Source: Flavobacterium bernardetii (lineage in GTDB: Bacteria; Bacteroidota; Bacteroidia; Flavobacteriales; Flavobacteriaceae). Taken from it: a stretch of DNA of 64,000 bases. The stretch lies in the NCBI RefSeq assembly GCF_011305415.1, contig NZ_JAANOQ010000007.1, positions 62,001 to 126,000 of the forward strand, written 5' to 3'. The position numbers and the translations under genes are program-made. A model generated the notes under the pieces. That model was not told where the DNA came from and did not search any database. It saw only the letters and a list, made by a program, of their open reading frames with translations. Of this stretch, positions 1 through 9,400 are shown in pieces (the stretch's first letter is position 1; each line of letters starts with the position of its first letter).

Positions 1-357
1 GAAATTCCTTGTTATAAAATTACAGAAAACGAAGATTTTATTGCTTTTTTAGATGTGAATCCGAATGCAAAAGGCCATACTTTATGTGTGCCAAAGCAAG
101 AGATTAATAAAATTTTCGACATGGAAGAAGATTTGTATTTAAGACTAATGGCGTTTTCAAGAAAAGTAGCCATTGCTTTAGAAAAAACGGTTCCTTGTAA
201 GCGAATTGGCGTGGCAGTTGTTGGTTTAGAAGTACCACACACACACGTGCATTTGATTCCATTGCAAGATATGGACGATATGCGTTTCCAACGAAAAACA
301 ACTTTAACACCTGAAGAATTTTCAACACTAGCACAACAGATTGCTGAAAATTTATAA
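1..357 (+). CDS. HIT family protein (5' end outside window)
   Basis: The reading frame is open from the first base, so the N-terminus lies outside the window; about 118 residues are visible. Near the C-terminus it carries the histidine-triad motif HTHVHLIP (HxHxHxx), the nucleotide-binding and catalytic signature of HIT hydrolases, which usually cleave adenosine 5'-monophosphoramidates or related dinucleotides in the cytoplasm. The segment LDVNPNAKGHTLCVPK earlier in the protein is the typical first half of the HIT fold. HIT proteins are around 130 residues, so only about 10-15 are missing. A hairpin terminator follows directly. The family call is secure; the physiological substrate cannot be read from sequence. 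Confidence 0.93.
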   Translation, partial: EIPCYKITENEDFIAFLDVNPNAKGHTLCVPKQEINKIFDMEEDLYLRLMAFSRKVAIALEKTVPCKRIGVAVVGLEVPHTHVHLIPLQDMDDMRFQRKTTLTPEEFSTLAQQIAENL

Positions 358-363
358 AACATA

Positions 364-400
364 CATCCACAAATTTTAAATGAGTTTGTGGATTTTTTTT
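364..400 (+). terminator. Rho-independent terminator after the HIT gene
   Basis: A perfect 9-bp stem (ATCCACAAA at 365-373 with TTTGTGGAT at 385-393) is followed by a run of T. It ends about 10 bases before the next start codon, so it separates the HIT gene from the following one. Confidence 0.85.
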
Positions 401-410
401 ATGCTGACTT

Positions 411-1310
411 ATGAAAAAAATCATCTTTCTATTACTATTCACAAATCTTATCTTATCACAAGAAATTGCCTCTGAAAATTATTTTTGGGAATTTAACTAT
501 ATGAATGAAAATGGAATAGAAGCTGTAATTGGAGCAAAAAATTGTTATATCAGACAAGATGCTACATCAAACAGTCAATTATTAGATTCTTTACAAATTG
601 GTGATAAAATTAAAGTCATAAAAAACACAACAGAAAATTTAAACATTAAAGGATTGAATTTATCTTGGGTGGAAATTGAGTATTCCAAAAACAACCAAAT
701 TAAAACCGGTTTTCTTTGGAAAGGATTCATCGCTGTTGGAAATACAACTAAAGGAAACACTACGTTCTTAACCACAATAGATTCCAAATACAGTAAAAAA
801 GTACAACGAGATGATTACGAATACGAGGGAGATTTTTATAGAATCTCTGTAAAAGCCATAAATTCAGAAAATCAAATTATAAGTGAAAAATCATTTTCAA
901 AAGAACTTTCCGAAAGTCATTTTTTCCAAAACTCTGCTATAAGTAGTTGGGGCTTAAAAGATTTAAATTCCATTTACAGAATTTCGTTTAGCGGAGAAGC
1001 TTGTGGTATTCCAACTTTGTATTATTATTTCGGTTGGAACGAAAAAGAATTCTTAGAACTTCCTGAAAAATATGATATGGGAGACGCCGGCGTTTTTTAT
1101 CATTCAGAAGAATTTATTTTCCCAAAAGAGAAAGGCGGACAAACGAACACCATTATTAAAACCATTAAAGAAGCTGAAAACACAGATGAGAATTCAAATA
1201 CTTATGATTTCTTAGTTACAAAAACAACGGAATATTATTCTTGGGATGGAAAAAATTTCAAACTAATAAATACCAAAAAATTAAAACCATACATTGAAAA
1301 AGAAAATTAA
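411..1310 (+). CDS. Secreted protein with SH3-like domain, function unknown
   Basis: A 299-residue protein beginning with a clear signal peptide (MKKIIFLLLFTNLILS, then Q). Residues about 37-107 read as a bacterial SH3-like (SH3b) module: NCYIRQDATSNSQLLDSLQIGD followed by a linker and GFLWKGFIAVG, the usual pattern of an SH3b strand pair. The remaining about 190 residues (charged, beta-rich, with a single Cys in SGEACGIPTLYYYFGW) match nothing I recognise. SH3b modules often bind peptidoglycan or peptides, so a periplasmic or surface role is a reasonable inference only. The ATG follows the upstream terminator by ten bases. The stop codon overlaps the stop of the convergent kinase gene by four bases. 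Confidence 0.8.
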   Translation: MKKIIFLLLFTNLILSQEIASENYFWEFNYMNENGIEAVIGAKNCYIRQDATSNSQLLDSLQIGDKIKVIKNTTENLNIKGLNLSWVEIEYSKNNQIKTGFLWKGFIAVGNTTKGNTTFLTTIDSKYSKKVQRDDYEYEGDFYRISVKAINSENQIISEKSFSKELSESHFFQNSAISSWGLKDLNSIYRISFSGEACGIPTLYYYFGWNEKEFLELPEKYDMGDAGVFYHSEEFIFPKEKGGQTNTIIKTIKEAENTDENSNTYDFLVTKTTEYYSWDGKNFKLINTKKLKPYIEKEN

Positions 1311-2455
1311 CTTTCTTTCTTAAAACTGATTTGCATCGTAGTACCTTTTCCAATTTCTGAATTCACGACTCTGATTCTACCTTTGTGATATTCTTGTACG
1401 ATTCGTTTAGTAAGTGACAAACCTAATCCCCAACCCCGTTTTTTAGAAGTGTAACCTGGTTCAAAAACGGTTTTGAATTTATTCTTCGGAATTCCACTTC
1501 CACTATCGGTAACGGTGATATAGATAAATGAATCGCCTTCCACAATTTCTATAGAAAGCTTCCCTTTTCCTTTCATGGCATCAATCGAATTTTTTACTAA
1601 ATTCTCAATCGTCCAACTGTGTAAAGTTGGATTTAATGACACATAAAGTGGTTTTGAAGGCGCTCTGAAATCGAAACTAACTTGTTTGGAAGTTCTAGCT
1701 TGTAAATATTCAAAAGAAGATTTCGTTTCTTCAACAATGTCTCTTTTTTCTAAAATAGGCTCGCTTCCAATTTTCGAAAACCTATCGGTAATGGTTTGCA
1801 AACGATTAATGTCTTTTTGAATTTCTTCAATCGTACTTTCATCAATATTTTCTAATTTCAACAATTCCAACCAACCAATTAATGAAGACAAAGGTGTTCC
1901 GATTTGATGCGCGGTTTCCTTAGCCATTCCAGCCCAAAGTTTGTTTTGAGTCGCCATTTTCGTAGCGCGGTAGAAATTATATACTACGCCACCAAATAAA
2001 AACGCCACCAACAATAAAGCGATTGGATAGTATTTTAGTTTATTTAATATGGCTGAATCTCCATAATAAAGTAATTGATATTTATCATTGGAAAGTTGAA
2101 CTTTTATAGGAGCGTTTTGTTTTTTAATATCTAATAAAAATTCTTTCAGTTTTAAACTATCTTTTTCAATTGTTTCAACATTGGCACTGCTTAAAATTTT
2201 ACCTTTTGAGTCGGTTAAAATTAAAGGAATCGATTTATTGTTTTGTAAAATAAAAAGAGGCAATTCTATATCCGAAAATTCATTAGCATTTGTTAAACTC
2301 TGCTGTGCTGTAGCCCATAATTCCATTTTATTACGTTCCTCTTCTTTAAACGTTTGGAAAAAGATGTAGGTATTCCATAAAATTAAGGAAGCAATTAAAA
2401 ACGAGGAAATAATGATAATCCAACGTGTAAGATTTCTTTTTTCAGAAAACTGCAT
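1307..2455 (-). CDS. Membrane sensor histidine kinase
   Basis: A 382-residue two-component sensor. It has a transmembrane helix at about 11-33, a periplasmic sensor of about 100 residues, a second helix at about 142-162, and then the HisKA and HATPase_c domains with no HAMP linker. The phosphorylated histidine is H183 in AHQIGTPLSSL. The ATP-binding boxes are all present: N box ENLVKNSIDAM (284-294), G1 DSGSGIP (317-323) and G2 GWGLGLSL (341-348). It should therefore be an active kinase. No response regulator lies next to it, so the partner is elsewhere and the signal is unknown. Its final four bases overlap the stop of the convergent secreted-protein gene (shared TTAA), leaving no room for a terminator between them. 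Confidence 0.93.
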   Translation of the reverse strand: MQFSEKRNLTRWIIIISSFLIASLILWNTYIFFQTFKEEERNKMELWATAQQSLTNANEFSDIELPLFILQNNKSIPLILTDSKGKILSSANVETIEKDSLKLKEFLLDIKKQNAPIKVQLSNDKYQLLYYGDSAILNKLKYYPIALLLVAFLFGGVVYNFYRATKMATQNKLWAGMAKETAHQIGTPLSSLIGWLELLKLENIDESTIEEIQKDINRLQTITDRFSKIGSEPILEKRDIVEETKSSFEYLQARTSKQVSFDFRAPSKPLYVSLNPTLHSWTIENLVKNSIDAMKGKGKLSIEIVEGDSFIYITVTDSGSGIPKNKFKTVFEPGYTSKKRGWGLGLSLTKRIVQEYHKGRIRVVNSEIGKGTTMQISFKKES

Positions 2456-2535
2456 AAAATGTATTTTGAGTAAAAATAGTGAAATTTTAGAATTAAGAAC
2501 AAAGTAAAAAGTAAAAAGATAAAAGGAAATTCGAC

Positions 2536-2543
2536 TATATTTG
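2536..2543 (+). promoter_or_regulatory. Possible -7 promoter element of the flavin reductase gene
   Basis: TATATTTG fits the Bacteroidota -7 consensus TAnnTTTG, 16 bases upstream of the ATG. No convincing TTTG lies about 19 bases further upstream, so this is a half-match. Confidence 0.4.
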
Positions 2544-2559
2544 TAAAAAATTAGAATTT

Positions 2560-3435
2560 ATGTTAAGCATTGATCCAAAAGAAATTTCGCCAGTAAAATT
2601 GCAAGGGTATTTACAAAGTGCTGTAGCGCCTAGACCTATTGCTTTTGCTAGTACTTTAGACATCCACGGAAATCCGAATTTGTCGCCATTTAGTTTTTTT
2701 AATGTGTTTAGCAGCAATCCTCCGATATTGATTTTTTCGCCTGCGCGAAGAGTTCGAGATAATACGATAAAACATACTTTAATTAACGCACAAAACACAA
2801 ATGAAGTTGTGATCAATATTGTAAATTATGATATTGTACAACAAATGAGTTTGTCGAGTACAGAATATCCTGATGGTGTAAATGAATTTGAAAAAGCAGG
2901 ATTTACGATGCTGCCTTCGGATATTGTAAAACCGTTTAGAGTAGCTGAAAGTCCGGTGCAATTTGAGTGTAAAATTAACGACATTATTGCTTTGGGTGAC
3001 CAAGGTGGTGCTGGAAATTTGATTATTTGCGAAGTCGTAAAAATTCACATTCACGAAAGTATTTTAGACGAAAACCAAATGATTGATCAACATAAAATTG
3101 ATGTAGTTTCTCGCTTAGGAGGAAATTGGTACAGCCGTGCGAATGCAGGATTATTTGAAGTAGAAAAACCATTAACTACTTTAGGAATTGGTGTAGATTC
3201 GATTCCGAATTTCATTAAAGAAAGTGGTTATTTCAATGGAAATGATTTAGGAAAATTAGGTAATATAGAAGCTATTCCAAATGAAGAAGAAATTACTATA
3301 TTTGTAAAAGAAAATTTTGAAGTCAAAGCTGTTTTAAGTTCAGACGATTTGGATACGAAATTCGCGAAAGCAAAAGAATATTTAGACAACAATCAAGTTT
3401 TAAACGCTTGGAAGTTATTATTAGCAGAAAAATAA
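2560..3435 (+). CDS. Flavin reductase family protein (FMN-binding split barrel)
   Basis: A 291-residue soluble protein. Its first about 200 residues have the flavin reductase-like / flavoredoxin pattern: VAPRPIAFASTLDIHGNPNLSPFSFFNVFSSNPPILIFSP is a near-canonical FMN-binding stretch (residues about 23-65). The family uses NAD(P)H-derived electrons to reduce FMN, or acts as an electron carrier. The last about 90 residues (after RLGGNWYSRA) are an extension seen in longer members of this family. It is followed 12 bases later by the DUF3127 gene on the same strand, suggesting cotranscription up to the terminator at 3848-3890. The family is clear; the electron partner is not known. Confidence 0.88.
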   Translation: MLSIDPKEISPVKLQGYLQSAVAPRPIAFASTLDIHGNPNLSPFSFFNVFSSNPPILIFSPARRVRDNTIKHTLINAQNTNEVVINIVNYDIVQQMSLSSTEYPDGVNEFEKAGFTMLPSDIVKPFRVAESPVQFECKINDIIALGDQGGAGNLIICEVVKIHIHESILDENQMIDQHKIDVVSRLGGNWYSRANAGLFEVEKPLTTLGIGVDSIPNFIKESGYFNGNDLGKLGNIEAIPNEEEITIFVKENFEVKAVLSSDDLDTKFAKAKEYLDNNQVLNAWKLLLAEK

Positions 3436-3447
3436 ATTATAGAGATT

Positions 3448-3828
3448 ATGGAAGTTATTGGAAAAATCAAAATGATTGGCGCTACTCAAGACGTTAGTGC
3501 TTCATTCAAAAAAAGAGAATTAGTTGTTACTACTGAAGAGCAGTATCCACAACATATTATGGTTGAATTTACGCAAGCAAAAGTTGACGATTTAAATTCA
3601 TACCAAGTTGGAGAACAAGTGAAAGTTTCTATCAATTTAAGAGGAAGAGAATGGGTAAACCCACAAGGTGAAACGAAATATTTCAACTCAATCCAAGGAT
3701 GGAGAATTGAAAGAATGGCTGCTGCTGCACCTGCTGGAGCTCCAGAAATGCCTCCAATGCCAGCTGCTGAAGCTTTCGCTCCTGCCACTAACTTTAAAGA
3801 AGAAGAACACGACGATTTACCTTTCTAA
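3448..3828 (+). CDS. DUF3127 OB-fold-like protein with SSB-like acidic tip
   Basis: A 126-residue protein. Residues about 1-90 match the DUF3127 family, which is common in Bacteroidota and thought to be a small OB-fold nucleic-acid-binding domain; the visible core is EVIGKIKMIGATQDVSASFKKRELVV and GREWVNPQGETKYFNSIQGWRIE. Residues about 91-113 are a flexible linker rich in Ala, Pro and Met. The protein ends EEEHDDLPF, which strongly resembles the DDDIPF tip through which single-stranded DNA-binding protein recruits repair and replication enzymes. Seen: fold-like core, linker and tip. Inference: it binds single-stranded nucleic acid and recruits SSB-interacting proteins. It lies 12 bases behind the flavin reductase gene. 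Confidence 0.85.
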   Translation: MEVIGKIKMIGATQDVSASFKKRELVVTTEEQYPQHIMVEFTQAKVDDLNSYQVGEQVKVSINLRGREWVNPQGETKYFNSIQGWRIERMAAAAPAGAPEMPPMPAAEAFAPATNFKEEEHDDLPF

Positions 3829-3847
3829 AAGATAGTCGTTAGATATC

Positions 3848-3890
3848 AAAAGTCAGAAGTTAAGAGTTTACTTAATTTCTGGCTTTTTTT
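3848..3890 (+). terminator. Terminator after the DUF3127 gene
   Basis: A long, slightly imperfect stem (AAAAGTCAGAAGTTAAG at 3848-3864 with CTTAATTTCTGGCTTTTTT at 3871-3889) ends in a T run, 20 bases past the stop codon. Confidence 0.75.
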
Positions 3891-3931
3891 AATATTTCTA
3901 ATTTGGAATTGATTTTTTTGAAATTAACAAG

Positions 3932-4567
3932 ATGTATTTTTTAACACCCGAACTTTATTTTCCGCCTGCTTCTGAAACTTCACCAGAAGGCATAATTGCT
4001 GTTGGCGGCGATTTGTCTCCAGAAAGATTATTATTGGCGTACCAAAACGGAATTTTTCCTTGGTACGATAATGATGAACCGAAACTTTGGTGGTGTCCGG
4101 AAGAAAGAATGGTGTTGTTTTTCGAAAATTTACGAATTACGAAAAGCATGAGAAACGTTTTGAACAGAAACGAATTTCAAATCACTTTTAATACCGCTTT
4201 TAGAGACGTAATTTCTAATTGCCAGCAAGCACCAAGAAAAGACCAAGACGGTACTTGGATTTCCGATGAAATTATAGAAGCGTATTGCAAACTACACGAA
4301 TTAGGTCATGCCAAAAGCATTGAAGTTTGGCAAAATAACGAATTAGTTGGCGGTTTATACGGAATTGATTTAGGCGATGTGTTTTGTGGAGAAAGTATGT
4401 TTTCTAAAGTGCCAAATGCGAGTAAAGTCGCTTTTATTCATTTGGCGAAACAATTAGAAATGGCGAATTACAAATTATTAGATTGCCAAGTTTACAACGA
4501 TCATTTAAATAGTTTAGGTTGTATTGAAATTGATAGAGAGGAATTTTTAGCGATTTTGACGATGTAG
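3932..4567 (+). CDS. aat: Leucyl/phenylalanyl-tRNA--protein transferase
   Basis: A 211-residue cytoplasmic enzyme that transfers Leu or Phe from aminoacyl-tRNA to the N-terminal Arg or Lys of proteins, marking them for ClpAP under the N-end rule. The family signatures are visible: FPPASETSPEGIIAVGGDLSPERLL near the start, then NGIFPWYD, WWCPEERMVL, and the C-terminal core with GGLYGIDLGDVFCGESMFS and LDCQVYNDHLNSLG. The length is normal. It has its own upstream gap and is followed by a convergent gene. This is an unambiguous single-copy housekeeping call. Confidence 0.97.
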   Translation: MYFLTPELYFPPASETSPEGIIAVGGDLSPERLLLAYQNGIFPWYDNDEPKLWWCPEERMVLFFENLRITKSMRNVLNRNEFQITFNTAFRDVISNCQQAPRKDQDGTWISDEIIEAYCKLHELGHAKSIEVWQNNELVGGLYGIDLGDVFCGESMFSKVPNASKVAFIHLAKQLEMANYKLLDCQVYNDHLNSLGCIEIDREEFLAILTM

Positions 4568-4634
4568 TTGTCACACAGAGATTCGCTAAGTAACACAGAG
4601 AATCACAGAGTTTTTTATTAACTTATAAGTTTGA

Positions 4635-4862
4635 TTATTTTCGTAAATCTTTAGCTGAAGGATCTTTTAAATACATTTTTCCATCTTTGTCAAAAGACCA
4701 AACATTAGAAATCTCTCTTAATCTACTTAGGTTAATTTCTCCCTTTTTAACTTGAATTTTTACTTTTCTTCGAAGTTTTCTATTCGCATTTTTTTTATTC
4801 TCTTTTTCAGTTTCTGAAGTAGTAATGCCTCTTTTTGGCGTGTTTCTTTTAGATCTACTCAT
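4635..4862 (-). CDS. Small basic conserved protein, function unknown
   Basis: A 75-residue, strongly basic protein (many Lys and Arg in MSRSKRNTPKRG and NANRKLRRKVKIQVKKGEI) with no membrane segment or signal peptide. I recall similar small proteins in other Flavobacteriaceae but know no function; the charge suggests binding to RNA, ribosomes or DNA. Its start lies 11 bases downstream of the VF530-family gene, so the two are probably cotranscribed. The 67 bases between it and the convergent aat contain short CACAGAG repeats and no clear terminator. Confidence 0.75.
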   Translation of the reverse strand: MSRSKRNTPKRGITTSETEKENKKNANRKLRRKVKIQVKKGEINLSRLREISNVWSFDKDGKMYLKDPSAKDLRK

Positions 4863-4873
4863 TGTTTATTGTA

Positions 4874-5089
4874 TTATCTTGCATCAAACTTTTTCAAGCT
4901 TCTCACATATAATTCTTCTACTTTTTTACGCGCCCATTCGGTTTTTCGTAAAAAAGTTAAACTTGATTTTATTGATGGATTTTCTTTAAAACACTTGATA
5001 TTTATTAATTCGCCAAGCGCATCAAAACCATAAAAATCGACTAGTTTTTCGAGAATTGCTTTTAACGTTATGCCGTGAAGTGGATCCAT
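4874..5089 (-). CDS. VF530 family DNA-binding protein (DUF2132)
   Basis: A 71-residue protein matching the VF530/DUF2132 family, small four-helix proteins described as DNA-binding. The characteristic features are [25 protein letters not shown] at the start, ECF-like centre [22 protein letters not shown], and the C-terminal [11 protein letters not shown]. The length is exactly that of the family. It precedes the small basic protein gene. The identification is strong; the cellular role of the family is not well defined. Confidence 0.88.
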   Translation of the reverse strand: MDPLHGITLKAILEKLVDFYGFDALGELINIKCFKENPSIKSSLTFLRKTEWARKKVEELYVRSLKKFDAR

Positions 5090-5193
5090 TTTATTTACGA
5101 TTTATGATTTGGGATTTACGATGTGTTGTAAATACTGATATTTTTTTTAACTTTTTTTTTTCTAAAACTGCGACTATTCACTTCGACTAAAAC

Positions 5194-5751
5194 CTAACCT
5201 CTCACCCAACAATCTTCCACATGATCATTAACCATTCCGGTAGCTTGCATGTGTGCATAAACCACGGTTGAACCGACAAATTTAAAACCTCTTTTTTTCA
5301 AATCTTTACTTAAAGCATCAGAAATCTCAGTCGTTGCTGGAACATCTTTTAATGTTTTTCGATTATTATCAATTGGTTTTCCATCTACAAAAGCCCAAAT
5401 GTATTTGGAAAAACTCCCAAATTCTTCTTGTACTTTTATGAAAGCTTGTGCATTAGTAACCGCTGCTTTTATCTTTAATTTATTTCTGATAATTCCAACA
5501 TCTTCTGCTAAAACTTGCAATTTGGAATCAGAAAATTTGGCAACTTTTTGTACATCGAAACCTGCAAATGCTTTTCTGAAATTATCTCGTTTGACCAAAA
5601 CCGTATACCAACTTAAACCTGCTTGAAACGTTTCTAAAATTAGAAATTCAAACAAAGTCGCATCATCATAAACGGGTTTTCCCCATTCGTTATCGTGATA
5701 GTCTTTATATAAATCGGTTTTTTCGCACCAAGCGCAACGTTTCTTAGTCAT
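5194..5751 (-). CDS. tag: DNA-3-methyladenine glycosylase I
   Basis: A 185-residue base-excision repair enzyme that removes 3-methyladenine from alkylated DNA. The zinc ligands expected from E. coli Tag are present: C6 and H19 (RCAWC ... YHDNEWG) and H177 and C181 (NDHVEDCW). The helix-hairpin-helix core appears as LETFQAGLSWYTVLVKRDNF, and VGSTVVYAHMQATGMVNDH is the expected C-terminal block. Its start overlaps the end of the upstream transporter gene by eight bases, so it is the last gene of a three-gene operon with the transporter and the large GumN gene. Confidence 0.97.
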   Translation of the reverse strand: MTKKRCAWCEKTDLYKDYHDNEWGKPVYDDATLFEFLILETFQAGLSWYTVLVKRDNFRKAFAGFDVQKVAKFSDSKLQVLAEDVGIIRNKLKIKAAVTNAQAFIKVQEEFGSFSKYIWAFVDGKPIDNNRKTLKDVPATTEISDALSKDLKKRGFKFVGSTVVYAHMQATGMVNDHVEDCWVRG

Positions 5752-6412
5752 TTACTATTGGTTTTTCGTTGTTGTGAATGTATTTATTAATCAAAAAATG
5801 ACCTAAATAGATTAATGGCGTTAAGCAAATTGCGATGATTAATTTAAAAGAATATCCAGTTAAAGAAAATTCTATATATTGTTTGGTATTCCAAATTCCG
5901 GGTAAATAAAAAGCAATTCCACCCACAATAAAAGAATCTATTAATTGAGAAAACACGGTTGAACCTGTACTTCGTAACCAAATCATTTTTTCGCCAGTTT
6001 TCTTTTTGAAATAACTAAAAATAGTTACATCTAAAAATTGTGCGACTAAAAACGCAATAATCGAACCTACAATAATTAAATTACTTTGTCCGAAAACGGC
6101 AATAAATTGTTCGTTAGAAACTGGACTTATTCCTTTCGCTTCTGGGATTTTCATCGAAAAAAACAAAACTACAAAACAATAGGCAATTAAGCCAGCTGTG
6201 ATGTAACTTAATCTTTTTACACCTTGTTTTCCAAAATATTCATTTATTAAATCGGTAGTAATAAATACAATTGGCCAAGGTAAAATTCCCATACTTAACA
6301 CAAAAGGACCAACTTGAATAAGTTTCCCTCCAATAAGTTCGGCAGTGATGGCGTTGGTTATAAAAATTCCCGCCAAAATAATATATACTATTTCTTTTTT
6401 GGTTCTTAGCAT
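5744..6412 (-). CDS. Queuosine precursor transporter (VUT/YhhQ family)
   Basis: A 222-residue inner-membrane protein with about six hydrophobic segments. It matches the VUT (YhhQ) family, which imports queuine-pathway precursors such as preQ0 or preQ1 for tRNA modification. The motifs GGKLIQVGPFVLSMGILPWPIVFITTDLINEYFGK and WLRSTGSTVFSQLIDSFIV are typical (the latter containing the conserved S-T-x-x-S-Q-x-x-D). It starts immediately after the stop of the giant GumN gene and overlaps tag by eight bases, so translation is probably coupled across the operon. There is no queuosine biosynthesis gene nearby. Confidence 0.93.
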   Translation of the reverse strand: MLRTKKEIVYIILAGIFITNAITAELIGGKLIQVGPFVLSMGILPWPIVFITTDLINEYFGKQGVKRLSYITAGLIAYCFVVLFFSMKIPEAKGISPVSNEQFIAVFGQSNLIIVGSIIAFLVAQFLDVTIFSYFKKKTGEKMIWLRSTGSTVFSQLIDSFIVGGIAFYLPGIWNTKQYIEFSLTGYSFKLIIAICLTPLIYLGHFLINKYIHNNEKPIVND

Positions 6413-9400
6413 TTAGTCTTCGTAATATTCTGTTTCATCATAACCATTACTGTTACCATTCGAGAAACTCACGCGCAAATGATTGTCGTTTAAAGATTCG
6501 TTAATCATCGTTTTTATGATTTGATTTATTTCTTTGTCTTCGATAATTTTTACTTCATCAAATCTTCTGAATGCTTTTAAATTTAGTTTGTTATTTTCGT
6601 CGTGAACAAAAGCAATTGCCGTCAATTTTTCGGAATTTTTCCCGTAAGAATCCTCTTCAACGTCAATTTTCTTGTAGAAGAAATAAGATATTTTTTTATC
6701 TTTTACTGTGATTACTTTTTCATCCAACATTACAATTGAATCATTTTTTTCATTGAAATCCTCGTAATAATGAATGGCTGTTTTTACAATAGAATCTCTA
6801 TTAAACTTGTTTAATTCATCATTTTGTTTGTTATGATACAACATTTGAAAAGCCGTATATTTGGTTTTCGGGTTTTCAATTAATTTTTGAATACTGTTTT
6901 TGTCTAATTTTTTATTTCTTGCCAATTCTCTGTTGGCAATTGCAACATTTAAATCGTCGATATTTAATTTATCAGCTTTTTGATACAACTGACTAATTTC
7001 TTTTTCGTTTTTAAACGGATATAAAATAGACAAATAGCTATTAAATGCTTCTATTGGTGCGCCATCATCATCGTTATAATCATATTCATCTTCTTCGCTT
7101 GCTTCCTCTTCAGATTTCCAACTTGCAACTCGTTTGTATTCTAATTTTGCATTAGTCAACAACATTTTTTTGTACGATTTTAGTTTTTTCGATTGCGCTT
7201 TTTGGGAATTTAATAACACTTTTACAAAATCAACAATTGGTTCATGAAACTCGTTAATGCTATAATATTCTAAAATATTTGGATATAACACTTGTGAATT
7301 TTCCAAATCTGAAGTAAATAAATTAAACAATCCAGAAATAACATAATTATCAGAAATTGGTAAATCGTATTCTAATAATTCCGCTATTTTTTTGTACGCT
7401 ATTTTACTTTTTTGAAACGTTAACGCTCTTAAAATTGAAAATTGCGTTTGAGTAGAAACATCTTGTACTTTATAGGCTTGCTCTAAAAACGGAATAACTT
7501 CAGCGGATTTTAAAGAACCAATACTTTCGTATAAATCACCTTTAAATTCCATTTCTTCTTTACGGAATTCGAAGTTTTCAATTAACGCTTTTAATTTAGA
7601 AAAATCCGTTTCTTCGATTCTTAAATCGCTGTAAGATTTTATTGCCGAATATCTAATACTATCGTGTTCACTATTTAAATCTTCTTCAAAAATGCTGAAT
7701 TTATTCTCAAAAAAGGTTCTAGACGTAATTTTATCTTCTACTTTAAACGTGTTAAACACCTTTTCTATAAACGGATTGTCGTTTTTATAATTCTTGTCAA
7801 CTAGAGTCGTAAGGGTATAATATTCCCCTTTTTTAAGTACAATTTTATACTTTATAGCTTGCCTGCTTTTTGGTTTTGTAGCTAAAACTTCATACACATA
7901 ATAATCACTCGCTTCGTCTTTAGTGAATTTCTCATTGATTAATTCTAATTTTTGATTGGTAGATAAAGCCAATGTTTTATCCCAAGTTGTCGATTTATAA
8001 TCTAACGGATTAAATTTCTCTTCCTCTTTTTCTTCGTTTAAAGTGGCTACAGAAGTTAAATTTAAAGCATCAGTTGCGGCTGCATCGACTACTGTCGCCA
8101 CATCTAAATCTGCATAATCATTATTTCTAGAATAATTTTTAGCTTCAAAATCTGTAGAAATATTTTTCTTAACTTTATTAAAAAGTGAATCTAAAACCGC
8201 ATAACTTTCATATCTATGTGGTTGAGAATACGTGATTTCAACTGCATTTTTATTTGGAGAAAATATTTCGAACGTTTTAAATTTAACTTCAAAATGATTG
8301 GTTTTATCGGCATCATCATATCGTTTTTTTCTATCGAATTTAAAATCTAAATATTCGTTTTGTTGTTTTGGAATTTCTACAGAAAAATGCGCGGTTGAAT
8401 CTTTAAACGTTTTGTATACAATTTCTTCTTTAGCAGGTGTAATTTCAAACGAATTGAAGAAAGCATCTACTTTGTTTTTAGAAGTATTTACAGTTCCTAG
8501 TAAATAATATTTATTTCCTTTTAAAACCGATTTCAAATAAATATTTTTCTCTTTTAATTTAGATTGAGAAGTAAATTCGAACTTGTTTTTATCGAAATGT
8601 GTTTGCGTAGAATCTAATTCGTGAGTAGTATAAAATTCATAATGCATTCTTTTCAATTCGTATTCCGAATCTTCCAAATTAGAAATATCCATTAACGTGC
8701 TTTCCATTAAGAAATAGTGCGCGTTTTCTTGCTCATCGAATGCGTAAATTTCCGTATCTTCTAGTTTTTTATTATCGTTTTTATTTCCCACAAACGAATA
8801 ATAAGAAGGCATTTTGACTTTAAAATTTTGTTTATTTGGAACAATACTTACAAATTCTTGTTTGTACGATTTGATTTTGATGTTATTATACACCTCATCT
8901 TCATATCTTCTTACATAATCCCCTTCACCGCTCATAATTACAGCAATAATTTCCAGTGGCGTAATGTAATATCTGTATCTTTCGTTTTTACCCGTTTTGG
9001 TTTTACTTTTAATATCGTACACAAAATTATTTTTTTCTTGGTACGCTTTTTTCTCCAAAATTTCACCTGGTATGTTTTCGAAAAACAAACTGTCTAATGT
9101 TTTATGATTGAATTTTTCGTCTTTTTTACTGATGAAATCTTTTAACAACATGCGTTTTACGTTGATATATCCACCATTACCTAAATCTGGAGATTCTAAG
9201 TTTTCTTCATTTTTCAAGACCAAAGGAAATAAAGGTAAAGAAACCATTTCGTCTGAAGTTGTATTCACTTCAAAAACGGGTTTTACAAAATACTCTTCAA
9301 TTTGTTTTTTAAGTTTTTTTCCTTTTTCCGTATAATCAGAAATAATTGGCGTTACCGTATATCCTTTTTTACGTAACATTTCAATCATTCCATTTTTCCC

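Noticed and set aside
4573-4610. CACAGAG repeats between aat and the small basic protein gene as an operator
   Set aside because: The same type of fragment occurs in other intergenic sites that share no regulation; it looks like repeat debris.
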